From Notospermus geniculatus (Eukaryota > Nemertea > Pilidiophora > Heteronemertea > Lineidae): a DNA stretch of 64,000 bases. The translations under genes were made by a program, and so were the position numbers. Positions 1 to 11,540 of this stretch are shown here, one piece after another. The notes beneath the pieces were generated by a model, which was not told where the DNA came from, searched no databases, and saw nothing but the letters and a program-made list of their open reading frames with translations. Position 1 is the stretch's first letter, and every line of letters begins with the position of its first letter. The stretch lies in contig NMRB01001850.1 in assembly GCA_002633025.1 (NCBI GenBank), forward strand, positions 72,996 to 136,995. Direction: 5' to 3'.

Positions 1-445
1 ATCGTCTTGTAGGAGATGAAAACTGCATTTTTCGGTGCTTTTTTCCTTAAAGGGCCTCGAGGCAGCATTTTAGCGCATTAATTGATATCGTTACTATCAC
101 AGAATTGGTGGCATGAGGATACAACTTGGCATCATTTTTTAAAGTAAAATTTCATCAATGTCAACATTTGACCCAGAATACGCAAGTTCATGGTCACTAG
201 CGCCACCTGTTGTATAGTGGCAGTACTGTTAGTAGCCTAATAGCGTGCTGCCTCTAGAGGCCCTTTAAAATGAAGAGATAGGATGGCGATAATGGCAACG
301 TCTTTGTCTCATTATTCCTGTAGAAAAATGTACAGATCATTTTTTCATGACGCAACGTCAACACTTAAAACGACGTCAATGACGTCGCTTTGGTCACACC
401 GCTTGCAGCGCCGACCTGTCGGATAAATGGCACGCAAGTTCCTCA
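1..445. mobile_element. GGGGAACC-family inverted-repeat element (right part)
   Basis: The right terminus (agttcctc at 438-445, followed by AT) and the internal gacgtc-rich segment match the element at 13201-14126 in copy B. The left end lies outside the window. The site at 104-105 (agAATTgg) is the unoccupied target of the inner element present in copy B. Confidence 0.75.
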
Positions 446-1493
446 TTCAAGCAACATGTGCTTGTTAGTGAAACAGACCAATGCCTGTTGGTTGAAATCA
501 ACTACATCCGCTCCTACAGGTATGTCCCCCCGAAAAAATGGAAGTGTCATGTTCAAGGCCATTTTTTCTGATACACTCTGTAAAACGCATGACCAACATG
601 AATTAGTCTTGCACACTTATTGCAGTATGGGTGTGGTTTATTGCTCTGTTGCCATTTTTCATCTAAACCATGTACAAGGTACATAAACATGGAAGGGATA
701 CACCAATTCAGTTACACGGCGACATATATCCCTGTACATAATACAGTACATATTGCACACCTGTGTTGGTCCAGGTTGAGGTGACGTGAGGCCTTCAGGT
801 GTTCAATTTAACATGAGCGGTAAACCTGTACATCAGCACAGAAGCAATGTACATGTATGGACTGTTTTCTTGCCACGGAATGGAAAGGGAACATTTCTCC
901 TCATAAAGGTTTGTTTTCTCCAGAGAGTCCTCAACTGCATTAAAAAATGTGCGTATATAATGGCCCTTGCTCCAGGCACATCATACCGAATCAATCAGCC
1001 AATCAAATCACGACCATGACCGAAAAAAAAAATCACATTTCTCGTGAGCGACGTTATAGACTGCAATGCATAGTGCAGCAATGAGAACCATCGTACACTT
1101 CAACAATATTTGCAATCATAATCCACTACATGTTGTGTACAAAATGCACATTGGGTTCAGTCATTATAGGTGTGAAATGGAGTCCAGATAATCGGCTGCT
1201 AGTGAATTTTTTCACGCAGGAAATGGCATCTTGGCAGGGAAAATCTGCATTTTGCCCCTGGCAATCCACGGCGAAGCATATTCTCAGGAATTACTGCTGC
1301 TAGATTGGTCGGGAAACATTCCCTCCTCTGCCAAGAAAATGGCTGAATAACCGATGCAAGACTAATCTAAACATGCCACAGAAAAATGCTGTGAAAATTT
1401 CAGCTTATTTCATTCAGAGTTAGATTCTAACATTGACATCAGAAGTGATCGGAGAGACTTTTTGAGACTGCATGATGTACATACAGGGCCGGT

Positions 1494-2303
1494 GCGGCCA
1501 CTTTTCCATTGAGGAGGTACACCAGCAATAGGGCTGAAAGGGTAAATGTCGTCCTGGGTATATACAAAGATCACCCAGGATCTCAATCTTCACTAAAACA
1601 ATACCCTGGGTGTACTTTCGGTTGCCGAACATCACCCAGCATAGTATGACACCTGGATTTGAGGTTGTCTCGCCCGTGATCACGTGACCGCCTGAAGAAT
1701 GTCATGAACAGCTACACTCAAAAAGTACCGCGGCGCGAGACCGCAAGATTTCAAGGGATTTCTAAATAGGACTCGTTCCTAGGCACAGATTGCGGAAGCT
1801 GGGTGATGTTCGGCTACCGAAACTACACCCAGGGTATTGTTTTAGTGAAGACTGAGATCCTGGGTAATCTTTGTATATACCCAGGACGACATACCCTTTC
1901 AGCACCAATAGGGGCACCTTCCAGAACGAGAGATTTAGTTAAGTGTAATTTCCAAGCACAAAGAACCATGAGGACAGGACAAGAAGATTTTTATTATAAA
2001 ATATTTCCCATATCTGATATATTTGGTCTGATATGTTGGGATTTGGGAAAAAAGGTCAAGCTGTATTGGGTGAACGCGAATGCTCTGCTCCCCCGAGAAA
2101 TTTTGATTCTGAAGTACCGGAAACGTGATTTCCTGGCATCTGGGTGGATGACGATGGACATAACAATTGGAGGGGTGTGCAAAGTGCCCTTTTGGGATTT
2201 TTTGTGTGCCCGTTTCAAAAGGGCAACCAAAAAGGGCACATCATCCTCAATTATTGGGGGGGGGGGTAAATACCCCACCCCCACCCCGGCCTTGCCAGCC
2301 CTG
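1494..2303. mobile_element. CAGGG-ended element with 5-bp duplication ACATA
   Basis: Termini are CAGGGCCGG and, at the other end, a sequence finishing CCCTG. The flanks are ACATA at 1489-1493 and 2304-2308. It contains an internal inverted repeat (arms about 1513-1640 and 1799-1920) and a G-run near 2262. No transposase is present. CAG..CTG ends recall hAT elements, but hAT usually makes 8-bp duplications. The copy B equivalent is 15159-15980. Confidence 0.7.
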
Positions 2304-2965
2304 ACATATCACCTATTTACGATGCTTAATTCAAAGAAAACTTAGTCCTGAGTAAGGCACCACCATATTGGGTTCATTGGTCTTTACAAAATGTCGTGGA
2401 CCCATTAAAATGGCAAACTTGCAAAACTCTAACGATCATGCAGCAGGAAATCGTCTGTGTCGATCACATCCGCTTAATCCGTGATCGAGGCATTCTTTCT
2501 TTCATATTGGTATTTTTAAAAACAATCTACCGTGGAATGTTCTTTCATGTTCAGGTGGTCATATGGTCAATTAACATCGTTACGGTCAAGAGGACCCTTG
2601 AGAGAAAACGGACATAAAGCAGAATGATCACGGCATTAAAATAATGGCCCATGTCACTGATTTCAATGACGGTTGGATAGCTCTCGATGGTTTTTCACGA
2701 CAGTGGAAGGTTTTATCATGAGTGTGTCACAAGGTGGGATACAGCTGATTAGAGATGAAGACAATGTTGGAGAAACTCAAAAAGACTCCGGAAAGTTTGA
2801 CCGGCTGATCACGGTCAATTTCTTCCCATTACTTCAGTGGTCAGTAGAGCTTATACCACCTGTCATAAGATACCCATGATAACATTTCTTAGAGTTGTGA
2901 TATTTGTGTTACAATTTTTCTGTTTTTACACTTAGTGGAACAAAATCATAAGGAAAGTTTCATTA

Positions 2966-3494
2966 GGGACGACCGCAACGTCTCCGAATTACAACTCACG
3001 AATATGCTTCGACTATGACGTCATTAACACTTTGACGTATGACGATGCATCTTTTTTGTGACATCGTGTAAATTCGTTACGTCTTGACAAGGATAGCCGT
3101 AAATCTTCGTAGGTTGTTTACGAATTACGAATTGCTAACTTTCATTTACAAGAAACGTTTTCTTCGGCTTTTCTGAGCATAGAGGTGACAATTTACACCT
3201 GGCATACTTTAGTATCCAAAGAAGAAAGCACAAAAATTGACACACAAGGTGGTAAATATCAAGAAGTCAAGAAGTTGACTTCTTGATATTTGGCACACTT
3301 TAGTGGTGGAATAAATGCTTTGTCAGTGTAAGGTATTTATGACGTGGTGTTAAAGAGAGGTTGTCACATCGTTCAGAAGGTCGAAGGTCGGACCACCACG
3401 GATTTTAGACGAAGAATTGGCGTCACGACGTAATGTCATGCAGCCCTGAAATCGTTTCGTGATTCGTAATTCGTGACGATGAGGAAACTCACTA
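2966..3494. mobile_element. Insertion flanked by TTA, copy A only
   Basis: Copy A has ~529 bp here between two TTA triplets (2963-2965, 3495-3497). Copy B reads straight through near 17550 (tttcattttgagc). The insert is rich in cgaattacg and acgt words, has a TGACGTCA near 3016 and carries a perfect hairpin at 3254-3291. Terminal inverted repeats are weak, so the superfamily is open. Confidence 0.5.
3254..3291. repeat. Perfect 17-bp hairpin
   Basis: AAATATCAAGAAGTCAA, a four-base GAAG loop, then its exact reverse complement. It sits in the middle of the copy A specific insertion. Confidence 0.9.
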
Positions 3495-3530
3495 TTATGA
3501 GCAGTATTGTACAGTAAAAACCTAACTAAA

Positions 3531-3727
3531 GGGGCTGTTCATTTTCGTCAATTGAGGAATCTGAGTTGTGATCCTTGAGAAAATGGAGAAAGCTATGAAG
3601 CTGCAAATTGCAGCGATTATTCTGTACAGCACAACAAATAATCCCTGCAATTTGCAAGTGCATAGCTTTTTCCATTTTCCCAAGGATCACAACTCAAATT
3701 CCTCAAGTGACGAAAACGAACAGTCCC
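3531..3727. mobile_element. Spy-like short element, no target duplication
   Basis: A 197-bp element with ends GGGGCTGTTC and GAACAGTCCC and ~70-bp imperfect arms. It sits between AAA (3528-3530) and TTT (3728-3730). Copy B has the empty site AAATTT at 17579-17584, so the element entered between A and T without duplicating any base. That is the described hallmark of Spy transposons. A second copy is at 35323-35857. No coding capacity is present. Confidence 0.75.
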
Positions 3728-3770
3728 TTTGACCAATAAAATGCGGCCACAAAACCTGTATTTTTTTCAG

Positions 3771-3858
3771 AATGGGCAATGCTGTAAAGAATGAGACCAA
3801 GTGGGTTAACCATTCGAAGATTGCTTCATCCATCGTTGACAACGGAAGACGCCCATGA
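3771..3858 (+). CDS. Candidate 3' coding exon, copy A
   Basis: A pyrimidine-rich acceptor (tttttttcag, ending at 3770) precedes an open frame that begins with ATG at 3772 and runs 28 codons to a stop at 3856-3858. The start of the peptide reads MGNAVKNETKWVNHSKIASS. Copy B carries the same frame at 17621-17705. The differences are three third-position changes (AAT/AAC, GCT/GCC, GTA/GTG) and one whole-codon indel, as expected for a translated exon. It would be a terminal exon, or a very short ORF using the internal ATG. No family was recognised, and the upstream exons are not identified. Confidence 0.45.
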
Positions 3859-4737
3859 TGAGATCGTCATGCAGAATTAGACATGTGCAACCGCAAATAG
3901 ACGTGTAACCCGGGTCATGTGACAGCGGTGAAGCCAGTATGACATTCAGCGAATCATTATAGCATTCTTTAGGTTTACAGCGATGTGACGGAGAAATACT
4001 TGATACCTGATGGAACTATCGGGCATTTTCGGAGGGGGGGCGGTCTCTTAAAGGGAGACTCCACTCATTGTGTGAAATTCTGAATTTTCGAAATATCGTT
4101 AATACCATTCAAATTCATTGATATCTGCAACATGTCAGATTTTTTAAAATCAGCAAACTCATCATTTTAAGTATTTTAATTGAATCCCAAGGGGACCATT
4201 GCACAGCACATGTGATGTCATATGTGCTCAATGCATATTTATGAAGGAACCAATAGGATTAGGCAGTCAGAGTATTAGCTCATTCACTACAAAGGTCGTC
4301 AGCCTATTGACACTAGTGACATCACAATTCATGGCCTTAGTCTCTATGGATTGATAAAAATTCAAAAGCTTACAATGCATGGAGTCTCCCTTAAACCCTT
4401 CATCACCAATAGGGCAATGAAATTGGTTTTCAGATTTGGAAAGGAAACATAAGGAGGTAAATGAAAATTCTGACATCACATTTCAATGACATGGAAAATT
4501 TTCATCTTTTTTTTCCTGGCAAATGAAATATCAAGTGAAGGATGCCTTAGATGGGCCTATGTAGGCCTAGCTGGCATATACAAGCAACTATAAGGAACAT
4601 CATGGGATGTCATCACGTTGGTTTTTGGAATCATGTGATGCTACGAGTTCACCTTATCCTTAACCTCAGCATTGCTGGTTCAATATTCGTAACGTTTTTT
4701 AAGTCTCTGTGCAATCTTCGTGCCACATGCTACTCAC

Positions 4738-4921
4738 CAGCCTCTCTGCATCACTTTGCTGCAGCATGAAGCCGTCACCATGGAAACCGTAGATCCGACT
4801 AAATAGGCAGAAAGGGATTCGAAAATTTGTTTGTTGTGTTCGGCTCTCGGTGATGTAACCATTTTATACTCAGTGAGCACGCTGGGGTATGATAAGAGTG
4901 GGAATCGTTCGATGGCGATGG
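4738..4921 (-). pseudogene. Candidate exon, frameshifted in copy A
   Basis: Matches the copy B exon at 18814-18995. On the minus strand a pyrimidine-rich acceptor ending gacatag precedes the frame, and a GTGAGT donor follows it. Copy A carries two extra bases near 4866-4870 relative to copy B (gtat in place of cc on the coding strand). This shifts the frame in the middle of the exon. It is either a damaged allele or a sequencing error. Confidence 0.3.
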
Positions 4922-5267
4922 CTATGTCGGCAGAAAACAAGCAAAATGTGATAGCGTTACCAGACTAGTGCTACATCTTTGAAGAAACCTGGCCAGATCT
5001 GTCCAGCAGATCGAGGAGAAGAATGAGATCACCATAAGAAGTGATGTGAACCCCCAAGAAACCCTTTTCTCCACATGACCCTGAGGGTTATACCATCAGT
5101 GTTGGAGCAGGTTGTGGAAGGGCACGAAAAAACATACATACCATCCACTAAAACCAATTATGACCCTCCTGAACATACTAGGGTTTCAGCCAGAGGGGGG
5201 GGGGGGGCAAGGGGGCAGGAGCACCCCTTTCATGATCTAAAGGGGAGCTTGCCCCCTTATTATTGCA

Positions 5268-5340
5268 GAGCCAGCCTGAAGAAAACCCCGGTTGGGGTCG
5301 AAAATTTGCTAAATTTCTGGAGGATGACTTCGGCTATTAT
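5268..5340 (+). other. CTGAAGA-hairpin-GAAA module (copy A)
   Basis: A recurring module: CTGAAGA, a C-rich/G-rich hairpin (ACCCC GGTT GGGGT), GAAA, then a second small stem (AATTT/AAATT). It is also found at 18160-18224, 19338-19405, 52471-52560 and 54187-54330. The layout resembles the hammerhead ribozyme core, but one extra base sits between CTGAAGA and the first stem. Confidence 0.4.
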
Positions 5341-5428
5341 ATTCTATTATTATTGCAGAGCAGTGTCTTTTAAAAATTACCCTTATTTTCATTCAAGAGA
5401 TACAACAGTCGAACAAAGATCATGTTAG

Positions 5429-5530
5429 TGTTACACCAGATTAACATTGAAAACATGCCACACTCAGAGATGTTACACCAGAATTAACATTGAAAACATG
5501 CAACACTCTGAGATATTACACCAGAATTAA
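5429..5530 (+). repeat. ~45-bp tandem repeat, two to three units
   Basis: Units of the form ttacaccagattaacattg followed by aaaacatgcaacactc repeat two to three times. The copy B equivalent is 19503-19617. Confidence 0.8.
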
Positions 5531-6338
5531 CACTGTTGCCCCCTAAATATTTTTTCTGGCAGAAACCCTTCATACCTGTCATAAGGTGCAAATTTTACCA
5601 ATATTCGGAATGCATTATCTTGACCTCAAATACAATGCAACATTATCTCATTTGCCTTTTGAGGTTCCAGGTATCCATACTAATTACAAGTTGCACAGAA
5701 TGCAATGGGACAAGCTGACAGCTACCCCTCTGGTCATATGGCATGAGATACAAACGACCAGCTACACCCAATTCAATATCATCATCTCCCAGCATCCAGT
5801 ACACAAGCAGCTTTGTTCCAACTAAGTATGCTATCATCGCTAAGAGCCTACCATTTCAAAGATACTGCAGTGGATTACACATGTTAATCTCATTACATTA
5901 GGATCAGTGTTATCATATGACAATCGTGAAGATTATGTGAAATATATCCATCTCTTTTACATTTACTGATGATTACAACTCAATGGTGGGCAGGTTCGCC
6001 TTTTATGTCAACCCGACTCAGTGGGGAGGTTCCCCTTTTATATCAACCCGACCCCTGGGAATATTACCAGCGGATCTCGTTTGATGTGGTCATCTTATTA
6101 TGATGGGGTATCTAGTAACTGGAAAAAAATATCAAGGATATGTACATGTATTTATTTGTTTGCATTATTAGCCATTTATGTGGTGAGGTCCACGGTCATC
6201 CACTATAATATCTGGTTCTTTTAAGTGCCTTTGAAAAAAACTTGTCAAAGAAAGAGCATTTCTCTTCATTTTGCACAATTTTATACGATTCTTTGAATGA
6301 TCTTTGAAAATAATGCCTTGTTAAGTATGGTATAAACC

Positions 6339-6605
6339 CAGGGCTATATCTCGGCCATTTTAGAGCGGCGCTGCACTGTGCCGCTAAAAGGGGGCGCTGC
6401 TGTGCCCTTTCTTACCCACTGGTATCACCTTAGAAACTGGCTTAAATAGGCTGTTGACTGGAGTTATATAGACCTTTTTAACTGACAAGCTTCTCAAATT
6501 CCGTTAGTAGAAATGTCACAAATGAAAAGTGCCCTTTTCAAGTTTGAAGTGCCCTTTTTACCAAAGTTTGCACCGTGCCCATCTGAAATCCTAGATATAA
6601 CCCTG
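6339..6605. mobile_element. CAGGG...CCCTG element (ATATAACCCTG type)
   Basis: Ends CAGGGCTATATCTCGG and CCTAGATATAACCCTG. Relatives are 20755-21039, the truncated 32934-33121, and the complete 37159-37499 with AAAGT flanks. Confidence 0.75.
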
Positions 6606-7189
6606 CATGCAGTAGATCTGAACAGAAAATGAAAGTGAGCAGTTTGCCAGCAGCTTGCATGTGGCCTACACAGGAAGGGCAACAGCTGCTGCACATTGCT
6701 TCCCAATGTAGGGCCTACACCGCAATATCAACAACATTATATCTCATATCTGCTGCCTGGGGGTTTTGATGCAAAAACGTTTTTTTCCGACAATGACATA
6801 CACTATTATATCAGAGATAAAAGCCTCATAAGAAATCCAGAACGGAGGGATTCAATATTCAACGGCAATGACAAAAGGTTAATGATGTAAAATGGTGACA
6901 TCGAATGTGCCAACAATGCAGAGCTTGGAAGTCAGTTGCTGGGACATAAAGGCCTTTTGATGCAGAAAGTCCAAAGCGTGATCTTGGATGGAAACCGTGA
7001 TAGTTTATATGATATTTTAAGTTACTAATGGAAGGGCCAGACATACAAGCATAATAATTCAAAAGGTGAATTATTTTGCAAAGCCCAGGTTTTACTTAAG
7101 AGGTAAACAACAATTAAAAAGTTTTAGGCATAGACAGCAGTGTCAGTGCCATAAGGAAAACAACTTTTAAGTTATATTGAGCACAATAT

Positions 7190-7946
7190 TAGAGAGCTTT
7201 CGCACCCTCACGTTTAGCTGATCGACTACATTTAGTTAAACGTAACCGTAACCGGTGAAACGGATAAGATATAGCGGTTTCGCAGAGAGACACGGCTATA
7301 GCCCAAGCCTAAGAACTGTCCGTAAAGATCGGCGTTTACGGATAAGACGAGGTAATCTTTTGACTGTGCTCGAGTCATACGAGTTGACCGAGAGGCCCAC
7401 TGCGCTTGTATTGTGTGATACGATCAGAACATGATCAATAGGGATTTTTCACAATCAGCGCCACTCTATTGATAGGGTATGCTGATCCTTTGTGTTCCAA
7501 GACTTTGACAACAGAGAATGCTCACAGCGAAAAAAAGCCTATTAACCGGGCTATTTTACAAACAGTACTCGCCTCACGCGTACCGTGCTTCTTACCCGTG
7601 AACTGTGGCCGGCTAGTGTATAGGCCTTCATTTAGCGTCTGTGCACACGTCACAACTGCTCACAAGATGATGACGTAAAAGTGAATATTCAGCAAACCGT
7701 TCAATTGCGAAAGACCCATACTGATCGCACGGCAGTCAATGGAAACTGCCCTTTTTACACGGATTTGATTCACAACCCAAAAGCTTAATAAAAGATGATC
7801 CAAACAAAACATACAAAATGTTACACCTGGAATGCATGAGGAATGCTTCTAAATTTGATAACAAAGAATAGCGATCACCGTTGGAATGGGGGTTTTGATA
7901 TAAATATGTTGCTTTTGCAAACCGTTTTTCTCTGACGTATAGTGAN
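7190..7946. other. Copy A-specific segment ending at an N
   Basis: From about 7190 to the N at 7946 copy A is unrelated to the matching part of copy B (about 21625-22160). Homology resumes immediately after the N. There is no convincing gene or terminal repeat. It includes an inverted stretch around the acatttagttaaacgtaacc words. Confidence 0.6.
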
Positions 7947-8264
7947 TAAACATGGATAAGATTTCAATGATTTTTGAGTCTCACATGGTTGATATTTGGA
8001 TTCCAATTGACACTCAAAAGCTCAATTCAACACATTCATTTATTTCCATGGATTTAGTGAGTTCCACTTACCCACGCATACACATCATTGAGTCCACCTG
8101 CAATTTTTCTGCAGGATTGGGTAAAAAATTTCTCTGTTTCATATTGAAACCTCATACATTTGATTTGTTTGATAAGTTTACAATGACATCTATCAAGTCA
8201 TTGGGGAAGATGATTGACCAATAACATCAAATGATCCACGAAAAGGTATATGTATGGCAACAAT

Positions 8265-8504
8265 AGACTCTATCACTCCAAAAGAGCGCAGCACCTTAGG
8301 GGGTCAGCGTCATGACGTCCCGCACGTCATTTCTGAACCTACGATGCGACTCGAAAAAAAATTCGGTTGTTTTAGTGATCGTGACGTCGTGACACAATTT
8401 TTTCGTCTCACCTCAAAACGTCATGAATGACGTGTGGGACGTCATGAACACGTCATGATGCTGACCCCCGTAAGGTGCTGCACTCTTTTGGAGTGATATC
8501 GTCT
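8265..8504. mobile_element. AGAC...GTCT short element flanked by AT
   Basis: A 240-bp element with arms that include CACTCCAAAAGAGCGCAGCA. AT stands on each side (8263-8264, 8505-8506). Copy B has the empty site acaATtgac at 22471-22480. The arms contain several gacgtc/acgtcatg words. It shares ends and length with 27156-27397. Confidence 0.75.
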
Positions 8505-8535
8505 ATTGACTGCTGCAGACTACTATCTGTATTAA

Positions 8536-8815
8536 AGCCGCACAGTATGCACCGCTACTCACTCCCAGTTCGGCTGAAATCTTACTGCAGCCTCATTTAC
8601 AGGCGTGCGTAATGTATAGAACCACACATTATAGCATTATCCTGCATCGAGGTTCGGGAAATCCCGTTGGGGAATCCCCAATGCTGCGTGTAGTCTTGCG
8701 CAGCCAGCCGTTTCGTTCCACCGTACTGTAATATGGATTCCCAGATTCGAAACAGCGGCTGGGTGACTGAGACTCTGCTCGCCGATTATAACCCATCTGT
8801 CTATACTGTGCGGCT
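8536..8815. mobile_element. TTAA-flanked piggyBac-like short element
   Basis: Inverted ends AGCCGCACAGTAT and ATACTGTGCGGCT stand between two TTAA sites (8532-8535, 8816-8819). The length is 280 bp. TTAA duplication is the piggyBac rule (Kolobok also uses it). Copy B equivalent 22502-22781 is the same length with scattered substitutions. Confidence 0.75.
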
Positions 8816-9257
8816 TTAATAAATCTCTAGGCCTATTCATCAGATTCAAAGAATGCAAGCAGCAAGAAACTATACCAAAGAACCCCAAGTGTCTATTGTA
8901 GACGCCGCCAATGAAAACCATGAAATACTTTCAACATTTTTCAAATCTAAGCAAGGAATCTCAGTGGAGAAGACGATTACAACCCGAGGCCGTTTTCATC
9001 TCGTGAGACGTCAGCATCTCCAACTGGAAAGATCAATGACAACTTTATGTACGACAATGGGAGTAAACCACACGGTTGACAGACGCATCTGTTGGCTATG
9101 GAGAGAAAAGAAATGAAGAAGGCAGAAAGTGGTAGTCTCTTCAGTTACAATTCTTACAATTCTATTGTCCCCCAGTCAGAGAAATTTTAAATAAGAGACC
9201 GATGTATTGCAAGGTACCAAGCAAGGACCAAATTCCTTTCAATGGGCTGTTTTCATA

Positions 9258-9900
9258 AAAATGAAGCATGTACATCTAGCAAAAGCAAAAAGTAAAAGCA
9301 GTTGCTTGAAGCCAAAAGTAAAAGTAAAAGCAATTACATGTACCGTATTTTCGCGACTATAAGGCGCGGCCTTTTTCGTGAAAAAGGGTCTAAAATGACG
9401 GCTGCGCCTTATAGTTAGGTGCGCCTTATCTGTGGCTTAGGTCCGACAATTTCGTCAGAAGTGTCAAGACGCTGATAAACCCAAGCATTCAAGGAGCATG
9501 CATGCATGTGTGGTGCACGCCAAGTCATGCTCATGAGATTAAGGGTGAAATTAGGGGGCGCGCCTTATAGTCAGGTGTGCCCTATAGTCGCGAAAATACG
9601 GTACTTGGTTTTACATGTATATGCATAATCTTTTACTTCTACTTCAAAGCAAACGCTTATACTTGACAAGCATTTGCTTGTTTACCAAAGGTTCCACAGT
9701 TGGAGCAATTGCTCAGTACTATTATGCATATGAATTCTAGCATTTGCTAGAAAGGAACAAGTAAATAGTAACTGCTTTTTCTAATAGCAATTGCTTTGTA
9801 GCAAAAGCATTTGCTTTTGGTTTTATGCATACGGATGGAAGTAATTGCTTCAATTTTCAAGTAAAAAGTATTTGCTTGTCTTTATGCATGTGGACCATTT
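9258..9900. repeat. AAGCAATTGCTT-rich low-complexity tract
   Basis: A copy A specific stretch dense in the related words agcaattgc, aagcatttgct and gtaaaagcaa, many of them palindromic. It is interrupted by the element at 9341-9603. There is no ORF of note. Confidence 0.6.
9341..9603. mobile_element. TACCGTATTTTCGCGAC inverted-repeat element
   Basis: Ends TACCGTATTTTCGCGACTAT and ATAGTCGCGAAAATACGGTA, with repeated gcgccttata words inside the arms. This terminal type is widespread in animal genomes. A half copy sits at 10622-10705. Confidence 0.8.
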
Positions 9901-10036
9901 GCTCAATGTAGTTTGGATAAGCACATGTTTTCCAGGCGGAAACTGCAACTCACCGAGAGAGTGTGAAAACTGTCAAAGAGTACTTTGTTGATGAAGAAGG
10001 GTCAGGTGTCCCCCGAACGGGGGGGGGGGGGGGGGN

Positions 10037-10370
10037 AAAAAAATAAAGTATTTGTTTCTTGTCCGTGCCCGCATCATTCCCAGACCCTCCGCATCGAAAT
10101 TTTTTTTTCTCACCAATTTCAAATTTTCCCACCTTGCTTACGCAGCACCTTCTATAAAATGCACAGAAATGTTTCATCACTTGAAATCATCTTTATTTTT
10201 CATGAAATCTGTGCTCTAAACATGTAGAGAGATAGTTTGCTGGTGGTATTTCCCCCCATCCATTAAGAAAACGGAAAAAAAATTATTTGAAAATAAAAAA
10301 AAATTCGCATGCCCGCATCAATTTTCGCCGAGTTGCTGGACAAGAAACAGACAATATTTTTTTTTTGGCC
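10037..10370. mobile_element. GGCC-A/T-rich inverted-repeat element
   Basis: The right end (caagaaacag ... ttttggcc) is the inverse of a left end cut by the N at 10036 (tttgtttcttg). It is homologous to 50018-50665. The TATA at 10153-10156 is the empty site of the element nested in that relative. Confidence 0.65.
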
Positions 10371-10885
10371 TAACAACACTTTGTTTCCTGACACTACAGG
10401 AAGGTCACCGCATAAAAATCTAGTGGTATTTTCTGTGCCAAGTAAAAAATTCGCCCCCAAATGAGCAGCAATGCCGGAATGGTGTCCACCGATGTGGCAT
10501 ACACGCCATTCTATCTACAACACCACCTGCTCCGCGATCTTTTTCGTCTCCTCTGGCAATGGAGATAACTTCACCTCTGATGACATTAGCATTATATCAA
10601 AGTCGACAATACATTGATTACCGTATTTTTCGGACGATATGACGCACTGCACCATAAGACGCACCTTAATTTTCTCAGTCAAAATCCGTACACAAGGCGC
10701 TACGGACCAATCCGACCCTGTGATGCTCGACAAGATCTGCTCGAGTGAGTCCTGTCTAATCTACTAAAACAGATTTTAAAGCATAAGCATAAGCATCAGC
10801 AAGATCCAATCTCGACCAAGGCCTGCAGCGCTGCCTGGAGGTGACCCAAAAACTAAACTTGTCCACTCTGTCGTGTAATCCTTAA

Positions 10886-11334
10886 CCCGTTAACTGTGTA
10901 TTTTTTTTAGTTCCATTTTTTCTTTCTTGATAAAATTTTCCAAAAAAAGTATTTGACACACAAGGTTCCGGACGTGATATAACGTCCTGCGCACTCTGAC
11001 ACACCATTTCCTTGCAAGGGGTTATTACGCCTTACACAAGCAATGATCCTCGAGTGTTTCCAGGGATGCCCCGGGTCCCGTAATGACGTACTAACTGTGA
11101 AATTTTCGCGAGCGTTTTATTTTTGCGATTTTCACAATGAGGGGTCAAAATGCGAACTTAAATCGCGCCAAATATCGCTGGTTCCGGTAAAAATGCATTC
11201 TGGGTCTTAAAAATTTCTGAAGCTCAAGGGTCATACATGTCATGAAATTTATTCTTCGCGAATTTGTGAAGTACGAAAATCGCGAACAACTGAATTTCAC
11301 AGTTCACAGTATGACGTCCTACCTAGTTAAAGGG
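10886..11334. mobile_element. TTAA-flanked element with nested TTTTCGCG element
   Basis: Ends CCCGTTAACT and AGTTAAAGGG stand between TTAA sites at 10882-10885 and 11335-11338. Inside is a second palindromic element (about 11093-11311) of the aactgtgaaattttcgcg type. The relative at 59377-59550 lacks the nested piece. Copy B equivalent is 25342-25789. Confidence 0.65.
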
Positions 11335-11406
11335 TTAATGTCACATGCCAAGATCATAACAAGAAATTTGTGGTTTAAACCAATGAAATGGGCAATATGA
11401 TATTAA

Positions 11407-11540
11407 CCCTGTGTAATTTATGAACAAAGCATACCCTTGCCATTTCACTCCAGGATACCATATCATGTTTTGTCATACATTTTTTGTATCATGTTGAGAT
11501 GAAATGGGAAGAGTATGTTTTGTTTGCAGACTATACAGGG
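11407..11540. mobile_element. TTAA-flanked 134-bp element
   Basis: Inverted ends CCCTGTGTAATTTATGAACA and its imperfect inverse ending ACTATACAGGG. TTAA stands on both sides (11403-11406, 11541-11544). Copy B equivalent 26267-26400 has the same length. Confidence 0.75.

Noticed and set aside
1994-2345. Overlapping open frames on both strands
   Set aside because: They lie in the arms and G/C runs of a mobile element.
7952-8224. 90-codon frame whose counterpart (22174) is identical in copy B
   Set aside because: The identity looked like constraint, but other stretches without open frames (for example 5830-6100 versus about 19917-20190) are just as identical, so it is not evidence of coding.
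8853-9116. 87-codon frame with one base change between copies
   Set aside because: Same reason; no splice-consistent partner and no domain.
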